From: Cognataquiflexum nitidum
GTDB taxonomy: Bacteria > Bacteroidota > Bacteroidia > Cytophagales > Cyclobacteriaceae
Direction of reading: 5' to 3'
DNA: 64,000 nt
Assembly (NCBI RefSeq): GCF_022538055.1
Contig: NZ_JAKZAM010000020.1
Location: 1-64,000 of the forward strand
Below the pieces are notes generated by a model that was given only the letters and a program-made list of their open reading frames with translations, did no database searches and had not been told where the DNA came from. Of the stretch, positions 1 to 9,200 are shown piece by piece; position 1 is the stretch's first letter, and each line of letters starts with the position of its first letter. A program made the position numbers and the translations under genes.

Positions 1-95
1 ACACAGGCTAAACCCAAAAGCAGTTACCAATTAAAAAACTTGAATTCCGGTTAATTAAATAGAACCTGAGTAGTTACAAATTTTTAGAGAAATTT

Positions 96-481
96 ATGAA
101 TTTCAGGGATTTATTGCCCTTCCAAAAAGCTTATTTTCTAGCTATGGGAATTTTTGAAGTAAGTAAATTATTCCCCAAGGAAGAAAAATATTCATTGATA
201 GACCAAATAAGGAGAAGTGCCGGTCTGTATGTATAAATATTACAGAAGGCTACAGAAAAAGGATGTATCCACTTCATTTTGTTTCTAAAATGAGCGATGC
301 TGATATGGAAAACAGTGAAACAGTTGTTTGGCTTGATTTTGCTTTTTCCTGTAAATACTTGGATGAAAATGATTGTAAAGAATTGGTCTTGAAAAATCAG
401 GAAATTAGAAGGTTACTCAATTTTATGATACAAAATCCTGAAAAATTTGGGGTGAAGAAAAAGGGTACAGAAAAAGAATGA
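96..481 (+). pseudogene. four-helix bundle protein (TIGR02436/S23-like), frameshifted
   Basis: Two reading frames together spell one short four-helix-bundle protein of the kind also found in 23S rRNA intervening sequences; its role is unknown. The first frame starts at ATG 96 and carries DQIRRSAG, then reaches TAA at 234. The second frame, open to 481, continues with SVCINITEGYRKR and a long helical C-terminal part. The family pattern RRSA-x-S-V-x-x-N-I-x-E-G is restored if one base is missing near 222-224. Joined, the protein would be about 128 aa, normal for the family. Either a recent loss-of-function frameshift or a base-calling error could explain it. No partner gene is visible upstream, where the window begins. 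Confidence 0.7.
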
Positions 482-725
482 TTTTTTTTGGAAAAGAACA
501 GGTTCCGGTAATTGGAAACTGATGACTGCCCACAGAATACTTCCTCTTGAAAATTACGATTGAAATCTTAACTACACACTGAGACGGAATACTGCTACTA
601 ATTCCCGCGACTGATTACTGAAAACCGCTACTGAATACTGTAAACTGTATACTGATTACCGAAACTGCCAACTGACCACTTAAAACTGCCAACTGACCAC
701 TTAAAACTGCCAACTGACCTCTAAA
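482..725. repeat. low-complexity ACTG-rich intergenic repeat
   Basis: This non-coding stretch is built from degenerate short units of the form aactgccaactgaccactta and actgattactgaaa. Near-exact copies of about 20 bp run head to tail at roughly 660-722. The same theme recurs at 2811-2830, 21838-21890 and 57040-57065. I see no gene or promoter in it. Confidence 0.6.
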
Positions 726-1118
726 TCAAAACCCCTTCCTGATTGTCTGCGCAATCTCTGCCAACTCCTCTTTGCTTAATTTCAACTTAGGACGGGTGAA
801 ATTGATGTCGTCCATGGTACGAAGCGGAACTAGATGGATATGCACATGCGGAACTTCCAATCCGATCACAGCCACACCGACTCTGGTACACTTGATGGTC
901 TTATCGATGGCTTTGGCTACTTTTTTTGCAAAAATATGGAGTCCCGAAAGTGTGTCGTCATCGAGGTTAAAAATATAATCCACTTCCTGCTTTGGAACTA
1001 CGAGCACGTGTCCTTTGACCAAAGGCATGATATCAAGGAAAGCGATAAATCTCTCATCCTCTGCAATGATTTCAGCAGGAATTTCTTTGTTGATGATTTT
1101 GGTGAAGATTGTTGCCAT
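726..1118 (-). CDS. HIT family hydrolase (histidine triad nucleotide-binding protein)
   Basis: A 130-aa HIT protein, expected to hydrolyse phosphoramidate or phosphoanhydride bonds of nucleotides (HINT/Fhit type) in the cytosol. The triad HVHIHLVPL lies at residues 91-99, with the nucleophilic His at 95. The N-terminal part has the usual IINKEIPAEII start. I place the start at ATG 1118 rather than 1154, because the extra 12 codons would run through the terminator hairpin of the upstream gene greA. It follows greA on the same strand, but a hairpin separates them, so cotranscription would need readthrough. Confidence 0.9.
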   Translation of the reverse strand: MATIFTKIINKEIPAEIIAEDERFIAFLDIMPLVKGHVLVVPKQEVDYIFNLDDDTLSGLHIFAKKVAKAIDKTIKCTRVGVAVIGLEVPHVHIHLVPLRTMDDINFTRPKLKLSKEELAEIAQTIRKGF

Positions 1119-1130
1119 GGGAGTAAAAAT

Positions 1131-1159
1131 AAAAAATCCCGAAGGAGAATCCATCGGGA
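1131..1159 (-). terminator. intrinsic terminator of greA
   Basis: On the minus strand a perfect 6-bp stem (TCCCGA 1137-1142 with TCGGGA 1154-1159, 11-nt loop) is followed directly by six T residues. It sits between the greA stop at 1170 and the start of the HIT gene at 1118. Confidence 0.6.
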
Positions 1160-1169
1160 GAATTTTTTT

Positions 1170-1643
1170 TTAATACGATATATCCAAGATTTCGAACTGC
1201 AAAACACCTGCAGGTGCATTGATTTCGGCGATGTCACCGATTGCTTTTCCGTTTAGTCCTTTACCAAATGGTGAAGCTAAAGAAATCTTTCCTGCCTTGA
1301 GGTCAGCTTCTTCTTCCGAAACCAATGTATAAGAAACGGTCATCCCGTTTTTGATATTCTTTATTTTTACTGTGCTAAGGATCCCAACTTTGGAAGCATC
1401 CATTTTGGAGTTATCCATGACACGGGCATTACCGACCACAGCCTCGAGTTTTGCAATCTTAAGTTCAAGCAATCCCTGTGCGTCTTTGGCGGCATCATAT
1501 TCTGCATTTTCACTCAAATCTCCCTTGTCCCTTGCTTCAGCGATCTGCTTGGCAATATCTGTCCTGCCTTTTGTTTTCAATTCCTGAAGTTCATCTTTTA
1601 GCCTTTTCAGGCCTTCTTCAGTGTAATACTGTATTTGTCCCAT
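1170..1643 (-). CDS. greA: transcription elongation factor GreA
   Basis: A 157-aa GreA, which binds the secondary channel of RNA polymerase and stimulates cleavage of backtracked transcripts. Residues 1-75 form the antiparallel coiled coil. The tip loop GDLSENAEY carries the catalytic acidic residues Asp42 and Glu45. Residues 80-157 are the FKBP-like domain. Length is normal for the family. The ATG at 1643 is the natural start. Upstream lie a -7 box and a terminator-like hairpin (separate entries), so the gene may be controlled within its leader. Confidence 0.95.
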   Translation of the reverse strand: MGQIQYYTEEGLKRLKDELQELKTKGRTDIAKQIAEARDKGDLSENAEYDAAKDAQGLLELKIAKLEAVVGNARVMDNSKMDASKVGILSTVKIKNIKNGMTVSYTLVSEEEADLKAGKISLASPFGKGLNGKAIGDIAEINAPAGVLQFEILDISY

Positions 1644-1664
1644 GGTATTCTAAATTATTACTAT

Positions 1665-1706
1665 GCCTATGAAAAATAAAAGAACGGTCTCATTGCTGAA
1701 ACCGTT
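1665..1706 (-). terminator. hairpin with U-rich tail in the greA leader
   Basis: On the minus strand a 9-bp stem (1698-1706 with 1683-1691, one G-U pair, 6-nt loop) is followed by CTTTTATTTTTC. It lies between the predicted greA -7 box and the greA ATG, and also downstream of the dehydrogenase gene that ends at 1813. It may terminate that upstream gene, attenuate greA, or both. Confidence 0.45.
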
Positions 1707-1735
1707 TCTTCTAATCTATTTCTTATGTGATAGTA

Positions 1736-1743
1736 CAAATGTA
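1736..1743 (-). promoter_or_regulatory. predicted -7 promoter box for greA
   Basis: The minus strand reads TACATTTG, a full match to the Bacteroidota -7 consensus TAnnTTTG. A weak ATTG lies 20 bp upstream as the -33 element. Transcription would start about 87 nt before the greA ATG and pass through the hairpin at 1683-1706. Confidence 0.4.
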
Positions 1744-1812
1744 ATTAAATCAGTCAGAGAAAGCAATCCATAATCAAAAAGAAAACTTTTGGGAATTTTT
1801 AAAAGAGGTCTT

Positions 1813-2742
1813 TTAAAGAAACGATTTCCTGATTTTCTCCACCAGCACCTCATTGATCTTGACATAGGACTGATGCGTCCACCCTGCGATATGGGGACTG
1901 AAAATTACATTTTCCCGAGCTGCCAGTTTTGAGAATTCCTCTTTTTGTTCGGGAGAATAGGTATTGAATTTCTCGTTTTCCAACACATCGAGTACTGCAC
2001 CTTTCAAAATCCCAAGATCCAAAGCTTGGTTTAATGTCTCAAAGGAAATGATTTCTCCCCTCGCTGTATTGATCAGATAAATGGGTTTTCTAAACTTTTG
2101 GAGTTCTTCCAATGTGAAAAAATTTCTTGTTTCGGATGTCAACGGCACATGCATGCTGACAATATCAGATTCCTCAAGGATAGTCTGAAAATCGGTTTCT
2201 TCTACAAATTCATTTCCAAAGCCCGTTTTGTATTTGTCATATACCAAAATCCTGACATCAAATCCTGATAGTTTTTTGACCATCGCCGAACCCATATTGC
2301 CATAACCTATGATTCCTACAGTTTTGCCCTGCAGTTCTTCTCCCCTGTTTTCTTCCCTTTTCCAGATTCCTTTTCTGACTTCCTGATCTGCTTTGCCGAT
2401 ATGGTTAAACAAAGCCAGAAGCATCCCGATCGCCTGTTCTCCCACTGCATCCTTATTCCCTTCGGCTGCATGAAAGAGACGGATTCCCTTATGGTCCAAA
2501 TACTCCAAATCTATTTTGTCCAAACCTGCCCCTGCCCTGCCGATGAATCTGAGTTTGGTAGCTTTTTGAAGCAAAGGTCTATCCATGGGTGTTTTGGACC
2601 GGATAATCAATCCCTCATACTCATGGACAATCTCCATGATCTCTTCTCTTTTGATCTCCGGCTTGTAGTCCACCTCAAAACCATCCTTTTCCAACAAAGG
2701 AATAATACTGAGGTGCATTTCATCGATGATAAGGACTTTCAT
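1813..2742 (-). CDS. D-isomer 2-hydroxyacid dehydrogenase (phosphoglycerate dehydrogenase-like)
   Basis: A 309-aa NAD-dependent 2-hydroxyacid dehydrogenase, best read as a short phosphoglycerate dehydrogenase (first step of serine synthesis) without the C-terminal ACT domain. The Rossmann motif GYGNMG is at residues 146-151. The catalytic Arg is in NTARGE (R228), the Glu near 255 in DVLENE, and the His in SPHIAGW (H284). N- and C-terminal substrate-binding segments complete the usual fold. Other substrates such as glyoxylate or other 2-ketoacids cannot be excluded, because serC is not adjacent. The gap to the TerC gene upstream holds GTTGTAAT-type repeats, so it is probably transcribed alone. 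Confidence 0.85.
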   Translation of the reverse strand: MKVLIIDEMHLSIIPLLEKDGFEVDYKPEIKREEIMEIVHEYEGLIIRSKTPMDRPLLQKATKLRFIGRAGAGLDKIDLEYLDHKGIRLFHAAEGNKDAVGEQAIGMLLALFNHIGKADQEVRKGIWKREENRGEELQGKTVGIIGYGNMGSAMVKKLSGFDVRILVYDKYKTGFGNEFVEETDFQTILEESDIVSMHVPLTSETRNFFTLEELQKFRKPIYLINTARGEIISFETLNQALDLGILKGAVLDVLENEKFNTYSPEQKEEFSKLAARENVIFSPHIAGWTHQSYVKINEVLVEKIRKSFL

Positions 2743-2754
2743 TTGGGTTAAAAA

Positions 2755-2831
2755 TGTGGTAATTGTTGAATTTGTTGTAGTGGTTGTAATTGTTGTAGTG
2801 GTTGAGGATTGCCTACTGAGACGGCCTACTG
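2755..2831. repeat. GTTGTAATTGTTGTAGTGGTTG low-complexity repeat
   Basis: Degenerate TTGTTGTAGTGGTTG units run between two genes and end in the ACTG-type motif. The same family appears around 56850-57000 and 62260-62330. Confidence 0.5.
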
Positions 2832-3581
2832 CTACTTTCCCTCCTTGAGGCGCGGGTTGAGCTGTACGGGTTTTGAGGTTTCCTTTTTCCTCATTCTCAT
2901 ATTAATCACCTCGACTGCTAGGGAGAAGAATACCGCAAAATAGATGTAACCTTTAGGAACTTCTACATGGAAGCCTTCGACGAGCAGCATGAATCCTATC
3001 AAAATCAGAAATGAAAGTGCCAAGACCTGAAGGGTTGGGTGCTTATTGATAAAACTGCTGATTTTGCCCGCAAATGCCATCATAATCCCGATTGAGATCG
3101 TGACAGCAATAATCATGATCAGCACTTCCTCGACCAATCCAATGGCTGTCAGAATACTATCAAAAGAGAATACCAAGTCCAACAGAATGATTTGAAAGAC
3201 TACCTTTGCAAAATTATTTGCTGAATTAGGCTTGACTTCCTCAGCCTTTCCTTCCATTTTATGGTGGATTTCTATAGTAGATTTAAAGAGTAAAAACAAA
3301 CCTCCACCGGCCAAGATCAAATCCCTTCCACTCATGTCAAAATCAAAAACAGAGATCAAAGGTTGCGTAAACTGAATGATATAGGAAATACCCAAAAGCA
3401 AAACAATCCTAAAAATCAATGCAAAAGCCAATCCCAAAGTTCTTGCTTTTCCTTGTTGTGATTCAGGTAATTTGTTAGATACTATAGAGATAAAAATAAT
3501 ATTATCGACCCCAAGGACAATTTCCAAAAAGGTCAAAGTCAATAAAGCAATCCAGGTTTCGGTTTGAAGAAATATCTCCAT
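2832..3581 (-). CDS. TerC family integral membrane protein
   Basis: A 249-aa inner-membrane protein with about seven hydrophobic segments. It has the TerC hallmarks: acidic residues inside membrane helices in EIVLGVDNI (near residue 25) and LVFSFDSI (near residue 140). TerC proteins are linked to metal-ion export (manganese or calcium) and tellurite resistance, and may help load exported metalloenzymes. The C-terminal tail after the last helix is Lys/Arg rich and cytosolic. No other ter genes are present, so a general metal-homeostasis role is more likely than a tellurite operon. It appears monocistronic. Confidence 0.9.
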   Translation of the reverse strand: MEIFLQTETWIALLTLTFLEIVLGVDNIIFISIVSNKLPESQQGKARTLGLAFALIFRIVLLLGISYIIQFTQPLISVFDFDMSGRDLILAGGGLFLLFKSTIEIHHKMEGKAEEVKPNSANNFAKVVFQIILLDLVFSFDSILTAIGLVEEVLIMIIAVTISIGIMMAFAGKISSFINKHPTLQVLALSFLILIGFMLLVEGFHVEVPKGYIYFAVFFSLAVEVINMRMRKKETSKPVQLNPRLKEGK

Positions 3582-3745
3582 GTGTGGTTGAGTTAAGGTT
3601 TAGCCGATAAGACCTGCGAAGGTAAATAGAGTTGGGAATATTTGATTAAAGAAATTTACGAAAGTCATCATCGGGGATCCAAATGCAAAGGTTGAATCAT
3701 GCCTGAAATCAATCTAGATATCTAGGATAAATGGATTTATGGAAT

Positions 3746-5203
3746 TCAGTCAAGCCTCACAGGAAGCCTCGCATTTGTTTCGGCAAACCATGTTTCCAAT
3801 TTCCCAATAAGTTCATCCGCAATTATAAAATCGGAATTGATCAGGTTTTGACTTTCCATGGGGTCATTTTTCAAGTCAAAAAGCTCAGCTTCACTTCCAT
3901 CAAAATAATGTATCAACTTAAAATCTCCAGACCTGACAATGGCATAAGGAACGACATCTGTACCCCTATAATGTGGGAAATGCCAAAACAAATCTCTTGG
4001 AATAATTTGGTCAGGATTTGTAAATGCCGAAACCAGACTGACTCCGTCCAATACTTCATTATTCGATTCTTCTCCCAAATATTCCAGGATGGTAGGAATC
4101 CAGTCCATGCTGATGATGGGAGTTTCACTTTTTTGCCCTGCTTTAATTTTTTCAGGCCATCTCACAATCGTCGGAACCCTGATTCCCCCTTCGTAAGGAT
4201 ATCCCTTTTGGGAGCGCAAAGGGTAATTGTTCGTAATGGGCTGTGTGGGATTCCCGATCAATCCGCCGTTATCGGAGGTGAAAATAACCAAGGTATTTTC
4301 CTTCAAACCCAATCTTTCCAATTCCTGCATCACTTTTCCTACATTTTGATCGAGGCTTTCGACCAGGGCGGCATAGACAGGATTACCCTGATTGCCTTTT
4401 TCCTGCTGTTGGTATTTTTCAATTAATTCAGCTTTGCCCATGATCGGGGTATGGACAGCATATGGCGCCCAGTGTATAAAAAACTTATCCTCCTTATGTT
4501 TCCTGATAAACGCCACCACTTCATCTCCTTCCCTGTCCATTAAGAATTCTCCGGCTTTTCGGGCAGGAAGGTTATTTAAATGGTAATGTGGCATCGGTTT
4601 TTCGGGAAGGTATGGGTCGAAATAACTTGGTGGCTGACCCAGGTCATTCCCACCTATATTGAAATGGAAACCTTGGTCCTCCGGAAAATGACCTTCTTCT
4701 CCCAAATGCCATTTGCCAATATGAAGATTGGTGTAACCATATAGAAGCAGTCTCTCTGCCAAGGTGATTTCCTCTAGTGGCAAAAAGCCCTGATTCTTTG
4801 GTGTTCTCCATTCTTTTCCTTTATTTTCTTCATATTCGCTGGGCCAAGCGATTCCGCTTCCACCTTGGAACTTGGCGCGAATCCAATCTGTGATGCTGGT
4901 CCGAGCGGGATATTTCCCTGTCAATAATGCAGCTCTTGTCGGCGAACATATGGCAGCAGCAGCATAGGAATTGGTAAACAAGATGCCCTCAGCAGCCAAT
5001 TTGTCGATATGGGGAGTTTCATAAAAATCACTCCCAAGCACGCCGATATCCGCCCAACCCAAATCATCCACATGGATCAAAATGATATGAAAATCCTCCT
5101 TGGCTTGTTTTGCAAAGCAACCCAACTGAAGCGCAATATTGATCAAAAGGAATGCAAGTAAAGTTTGTTTTATCATTTTTCGGTATCGACTTGTCATTTT
5201 CAA
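3746..5203 (-). CDS. sulfatase (arylsulfatase family, S1)
   Basis: A 485-aa exported sulfatase that hydrolyses sulfate esters, probably of polysaccharides or aryl sulfates. The N-terminus has a hydrophobic segment (residues 12-29) ending LGCF. Cys29 could be lipidated, although the lipobox is imperfect. Metal-binding Asp46 and Asp47 lie in HVDDLGW. The formylglycine signature CSPTR is at residues 86-90, with Cys86 to be modified by a sulfatase-maturating enzyme. GKWHLG and FTSDNGG motifs follow. ATG 5176 is an alternative start with a more typical signal peptide. It starts 3 bp after the stop of the zinc protease gene, so the two are probably cotranscribed. The substrate cannot be read from the sequence. 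Confidence 0.92.
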   Translation of the reverse strand: MKMTSRYRKMIKQTLLAFLLINIALQLGCFAKQAKEDFHIILIHVDDLGWADIGVLGSDFYETPHIDKLAAEGILFTNSYAAAAICSPTRAALLTGKYPARTSITDWIRAKFQGGSGIAWPSEYEENKGKEWRTPKNQGFLPLEEITLAERLLLYGYTNLHIGKWHLGEEGHFPEDQGFHFNIGGNDLGQPPSYFDPYLPEKPMPHYHLNNLPARKAGEFLMDREGDEVVAFIRKHKEDKFFIHWAPYAVHTPIMGKAELIEKYQQQEKGNQGNPVYAALVESLDQNVGKVMQELERLGLKENTLVIFTSDNGGLIGNPTQPITNNYPLRSQKGYPYEGGIRVPTIVRWPEKIKAGQKSETPIISMDWIPTILEYLGEESNNEVLDGVSLVSAFTNPDQIIPRDLFWHFPHYRGTDVVPYAIVRSGDFKLIHYFDGSEAELFDLKNDPMESQNLINSDFIIADELIGKLETWFAETNARLPVRLD

Positions 5204-5206
5204 TGC

Positions 5207-6091
5207 TTATAGTTTTCTGGCGTTAAAAGTATCCCCTTTGGTCACATCACCTGAATCAAAACCAAGTTTAAACCATCTTGACCTCTGCTCGGATGTACCA
5301 TGGGTAAAGGAATCGGGAACTACCCTCCCTGTGGCTTGCTTTTGGAGTCTGTCGTCTCCCACCGAACTAGCGGCATTCAATGCCTCCTCCAGATCACCGG
5401 GTTCCATTATTTTGGCAACTTTCTGTGTATAATGCGCCCAGATTCCTGCATAAAAATCTGCCTGCAATTCCAACATGACCATCAATCTATTGAATTCGGC
5501 TTCAGGCAAACTGCCGCGCTGTGATTGGACTCTTTCCAATGTACCATCAAGCCTTTGGACATGGTGTCCTACTTCATGTGCAATAACATAAGCTTGTGCA
5601 AAATCCCCATGAGCTCCCAATTTCTTTCCCATATCCTGAAAAAAACCCAGATCTATGTAGACTTTTTCATCTCCCGGACAATAAAAAGGACCTGTCGCTG
5701 AGGAAGCAAATCCACAAGCTGATTCCACTCCTCCTGTAAATAAAACCAAACCAGGTTCTCTATAATCCTCCATGAGGTTATGCCACACATCCTCCGTTTC
5801 TGCAAGAACAACTGCCGTAAACTCCGCAAGGCGCTCTTCTTCAGCGCTCGGCACATAATCGGAGGCAACTTGGGACAACTGTTCCCCACCTGTGAACTGC
5901 GAAATAAACTTAATCGGGTTGGTTCCGGTAAGCCACATCAACAAGAAAAAACCACCCACAATGACCAGACCGGCTTTGGAAAAAAGCAATCTAACCAAAG
6001 GTGCCAACAACATCGGATTAATTCCACCGCCACCGGATTGTCCCCTTCTGTCCTCTACATTGCTGCTCTTTCGTCTACCTTGCCATTTCAT
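5207..6091 (-). CDS. neutral zinc metallopeptidase (YpfJ/KPN_02809 family)
   Basis: A 294-aa membrane-anchored zinc protease. One transmembrane helix lies at residues 40-55 after a basic, Gly-rich cytosolic N-terminus. The zinc motif HEVGHH is at residues 172-177 in the sequence AYVIAHEVGHHVQ. The downstream QADFYAGIWAHY segment is the family's second conserved block, with the third ligand. I chose ATG 6091 (MKWQGRRKS) because it gives the usual family N-terminus; the reading frame is open 40 codons further upstream without family likeness. The biological substrate is unknown. It forms a tight pair with the sulfatase gene downstream. Confidence 0.88.
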   Translation of the reverse strand: MKWQGRRKSSNVEDRRGQSGGGGINPMLLAPLVRLLFSKAGLVIVGGFFLLMWLTGTNPIKFISQFTGGEQLSQVASDYVPSAEEERLAEFTAVVLAETEDVWHNLMEDYREPGLVLFTGGVESACGFASSATGPFYCPGDEKVYIDLGFFQDMGKKLGAHGDFAQAYVIAHEVGHHVQRLDGTLERVQSQRGSLPEAEFNRLMVMLELQADFYAGIWAHYTQKVAKIMEPGDLEEALNAASSVGDDRLQKQATGRVVPDSFTHGTSEQRSRWFKLGFDSGDVTKGDTFNARKL

Positions 6092-6238
6092 ATTTTTTGA
6101 TTTGAGTTTGAACAAAAACAAGTCACAATTAAGCCCTTTGGGAAACAACTGTGAAGGTCTGTGAAACTGATACTTAAAATTGTGCCTTTTTAATAAATAG
6201 CCATCGGCCAAAACCTGCTTCTGTATAAATAGGTAAAG

Positions 6239-9200
6239 TTATTTATAGACTCCCTCCACAAAATACATATCGACCTCTCCTTTGTTTTTGGCCATGATTT
6301 TACCTCTATAACTGCAATCAAACCGGTCTTTGACCAGCTCATAAGTTGTTCCTGAAATATTGATTTTGCCTGCTTCACTGCTACTTTCCATGCGGGAGGC
6401 GAGATTTACGGTATCTCCCCAAATGTCATAGGCGAACTTTTTTAGCCCAACTATCCCGGCCACCACATTTCCTGTATGGACCCCGATACGGACTTCAAAA
6501 ATCGGTTTGTTCAGCGCTTTCTTTTTTTGTTTATGGATTTCAATGAAATCCCTTATTTCAATAGCAGCATTGATTATATCCACCGCATGGGAATTATTGG
6601 TAACAGGAAGTCCGCCCACGGCCATGTAAGCATCTCCTATGGTTTTGATTTTTTCAATTGGATATTTCTGAAGGATTCTATCAAACTCTTTGAAACAATA
6701 ATCAATCTCTGAAACAAGCTCATCGGCAGACATATTTTCAGCTATGATAGAGAATCCCACAAAATCTGTGAAAAGCACCGTAACACTTTCAAATTTTTTG
6801 GCTTGTGCAGTACCTTTTTCCTTGAGTTCACGGGCGATGTCCATGGGCAGGATATTCAGCAGCAACTCATCTGTTTTTTCTTTTTCTGATTGCAAATCAA
6901 CCGTCCTCTCATTGACTTTATACTCTAGGTTGGCATTGTATTCTTCGAGCCTTTTTTCATTTATCCTCAGGTTTTCTTCGACAGCTTTTCGGAATTCCAC
7001 CTCCTGCTTCAGTTCTTCGTTGAGTTGGATGGTTTGATCCAAAAGCATGGCAGTTTGGAGCGAAATGGCAGTTTGGGTAGCCATCACCTGCAGGATTTCG
7101 ATTCTTTCCCTTGTGAATGCCCCTGAAAGTAACCTATTTTCAAGATACAGAAAGGCAAAACCTTCCCCTGCATGCTTTAATGGAAGGCAGACCACAGATT
7201 TGACTTTATTTCTCAAGATATATTCATCATTGGAATAGGGAAGTTTGACACTTGCATCTTCCAAGACCAAGGTTTCACCTGTTCTCATGACATAATTCAC
7301 GACCGAATGGCCGATTTCTTCAAACTCATCAAACGGAATATCCTGCGATACCTGTATTTCATTATTTGAAATATCCAATGAAGCCTTGATGACTTTTTTA
7401 TCTTTTTCACGGGTAACCAAAAACGCCCGCTCAGCTCCGGCATTTTCAGTAACCAGATTCATTAGGCCTGTCAGGATGTTTTCCAACACCATTTCACCCG
7501 AAATCAGGTTGATGGTCTTGAGAATAGTATCCAAATCGAGGTTATTGGACTTGATTCCGATTTCTTCGGGCGAAATAAAACCTGAGTACTCCTCTTTCAT
7601 TTGGTCGAGTTTTCCTTTTGCTCCCCATTTGGAATAGGCTTTATAAGCATTTGAAAAATAAAACTGGGCCGCTTCAGGCTGGTTTTGAGATTTAAAAAAC
7701 ATTCCCGCCCTTTCCCAAATCAAAGCTTCATCTTGGATATACTTATGCAGGCGTGCAAAGCGGATGGCATAGGTATATGACTTGACCGCTTTGTCAAAAT
7801 TATTGTTCAGGTTTTCGAATTCAGCATTCATCAATTCGTATCTATGCCGGTAATTGACCTCTGAATATTTCAACAAACCTTTGATCATCTTGATGTTTTT
7901 CCGGCATATTTTGAGCAACATCTTTCTCTCATCCGGTGATTTTGAGGCATAGATGGGTGTAATGCACAGGTTTTCATAAAAATAAAACAACATCTCGGTA
8001 ACCGAACCTTTTACCGGGATCAGATATTCTTTTTCCTTACAGCAAAATCCCCATGCGATTTCATTTTGGTTATATACCATCGCCAGGATTTTTTTCTGGG
8101 CATAGAGGTTATGGTAATAAAGTCCAAATGCAGGCTCGTTGGGAAAATCAATCTTTCGCTCATCAAACACTTCCCCTGCCAAAACCCCAAAGTCCCTGAC
8201 TCCATCCACCAAACCCATGGTAGATTGTCTGAACAAATCAATCCGCTTGATCTGCATGATCTGATTGAGAGGTGCCACCTGCATGCTGAGAAGTTCTCCT
8301 CTTTTAAGGATTTTTTCAATCGGCTCTCCTCCGTAAAAATTCCAATAAATAATCAATTGGCCTATAATAGAGGTAAATTCGAAATCTCCTGTCTCTAGTC
8401 CTTTTTTCAGGGCCTCTTCCAAATCAGGAATTGTATCAGCAAGGTGGGAAAGCCATTGGGAAATAAACATGACATAGACTTGCTTGAGAGAAACAAACTG
8501 GTCTTCATTGTTCAGGATTTCGCCAAGCCTATTGCCTAGCTGACCCATTTTGAGGCCTTTTTCCATCTTTCCCATAAAGGCAATATTGATGTAGCCAAAA
8601 ACCACAAAGGCAAAAGGTGTCTTTGGTCCCAATCCAAACTTGAGAGTGAGACGGATCAATTCAAACATGATAAGAGGAACCATATTGGGTTCCAAGAAAT
8701 AGGCTGCAAGGGACATATGGTGCATGATGGACATGCTGATGACCAATTTCTCATCTATAATTTTTGGCAACTTTTCGATGGCATCCTCTTTGAAAAAACC
8801 CAAACGAGCATTGGTCATCAAATAACCAAAAAGTACATCAAGCTGCGTTGGATGTAGTTTTAAATGGATATTGGCGGAATGAAGCGCCTCCAATCCGATT
8901 TCGATGACCCTTTTTTGGTCATTTTCTACATTGGCATTTTGGATCTTGAGTTCTGCGAGACGAAGCTTATCCAATATATCGGTGGCATTTGCATCAAGTA
9001 GCTTGGTCAATTCTTTGAAACTTTCACGTCTATTGGATTGATTGGCTGCGATGGCTGCATTCAGATAGAGACTGTAGGTGAATTTTTTATCCTTTTCCCA
9101 AGCATCAGCAGGAAGGAATTGAATTGCATTTTCAAAGTATTGCATCGCCAAAAGGTAGGCAGTGGCACTTTGAGAACGCTGACCCGCTATGATATTAAGT

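Noticed and set aside
3731-4426. A 231-aa plus-strand frame
   Set aside because: It is antisense to the sulfatase gene.
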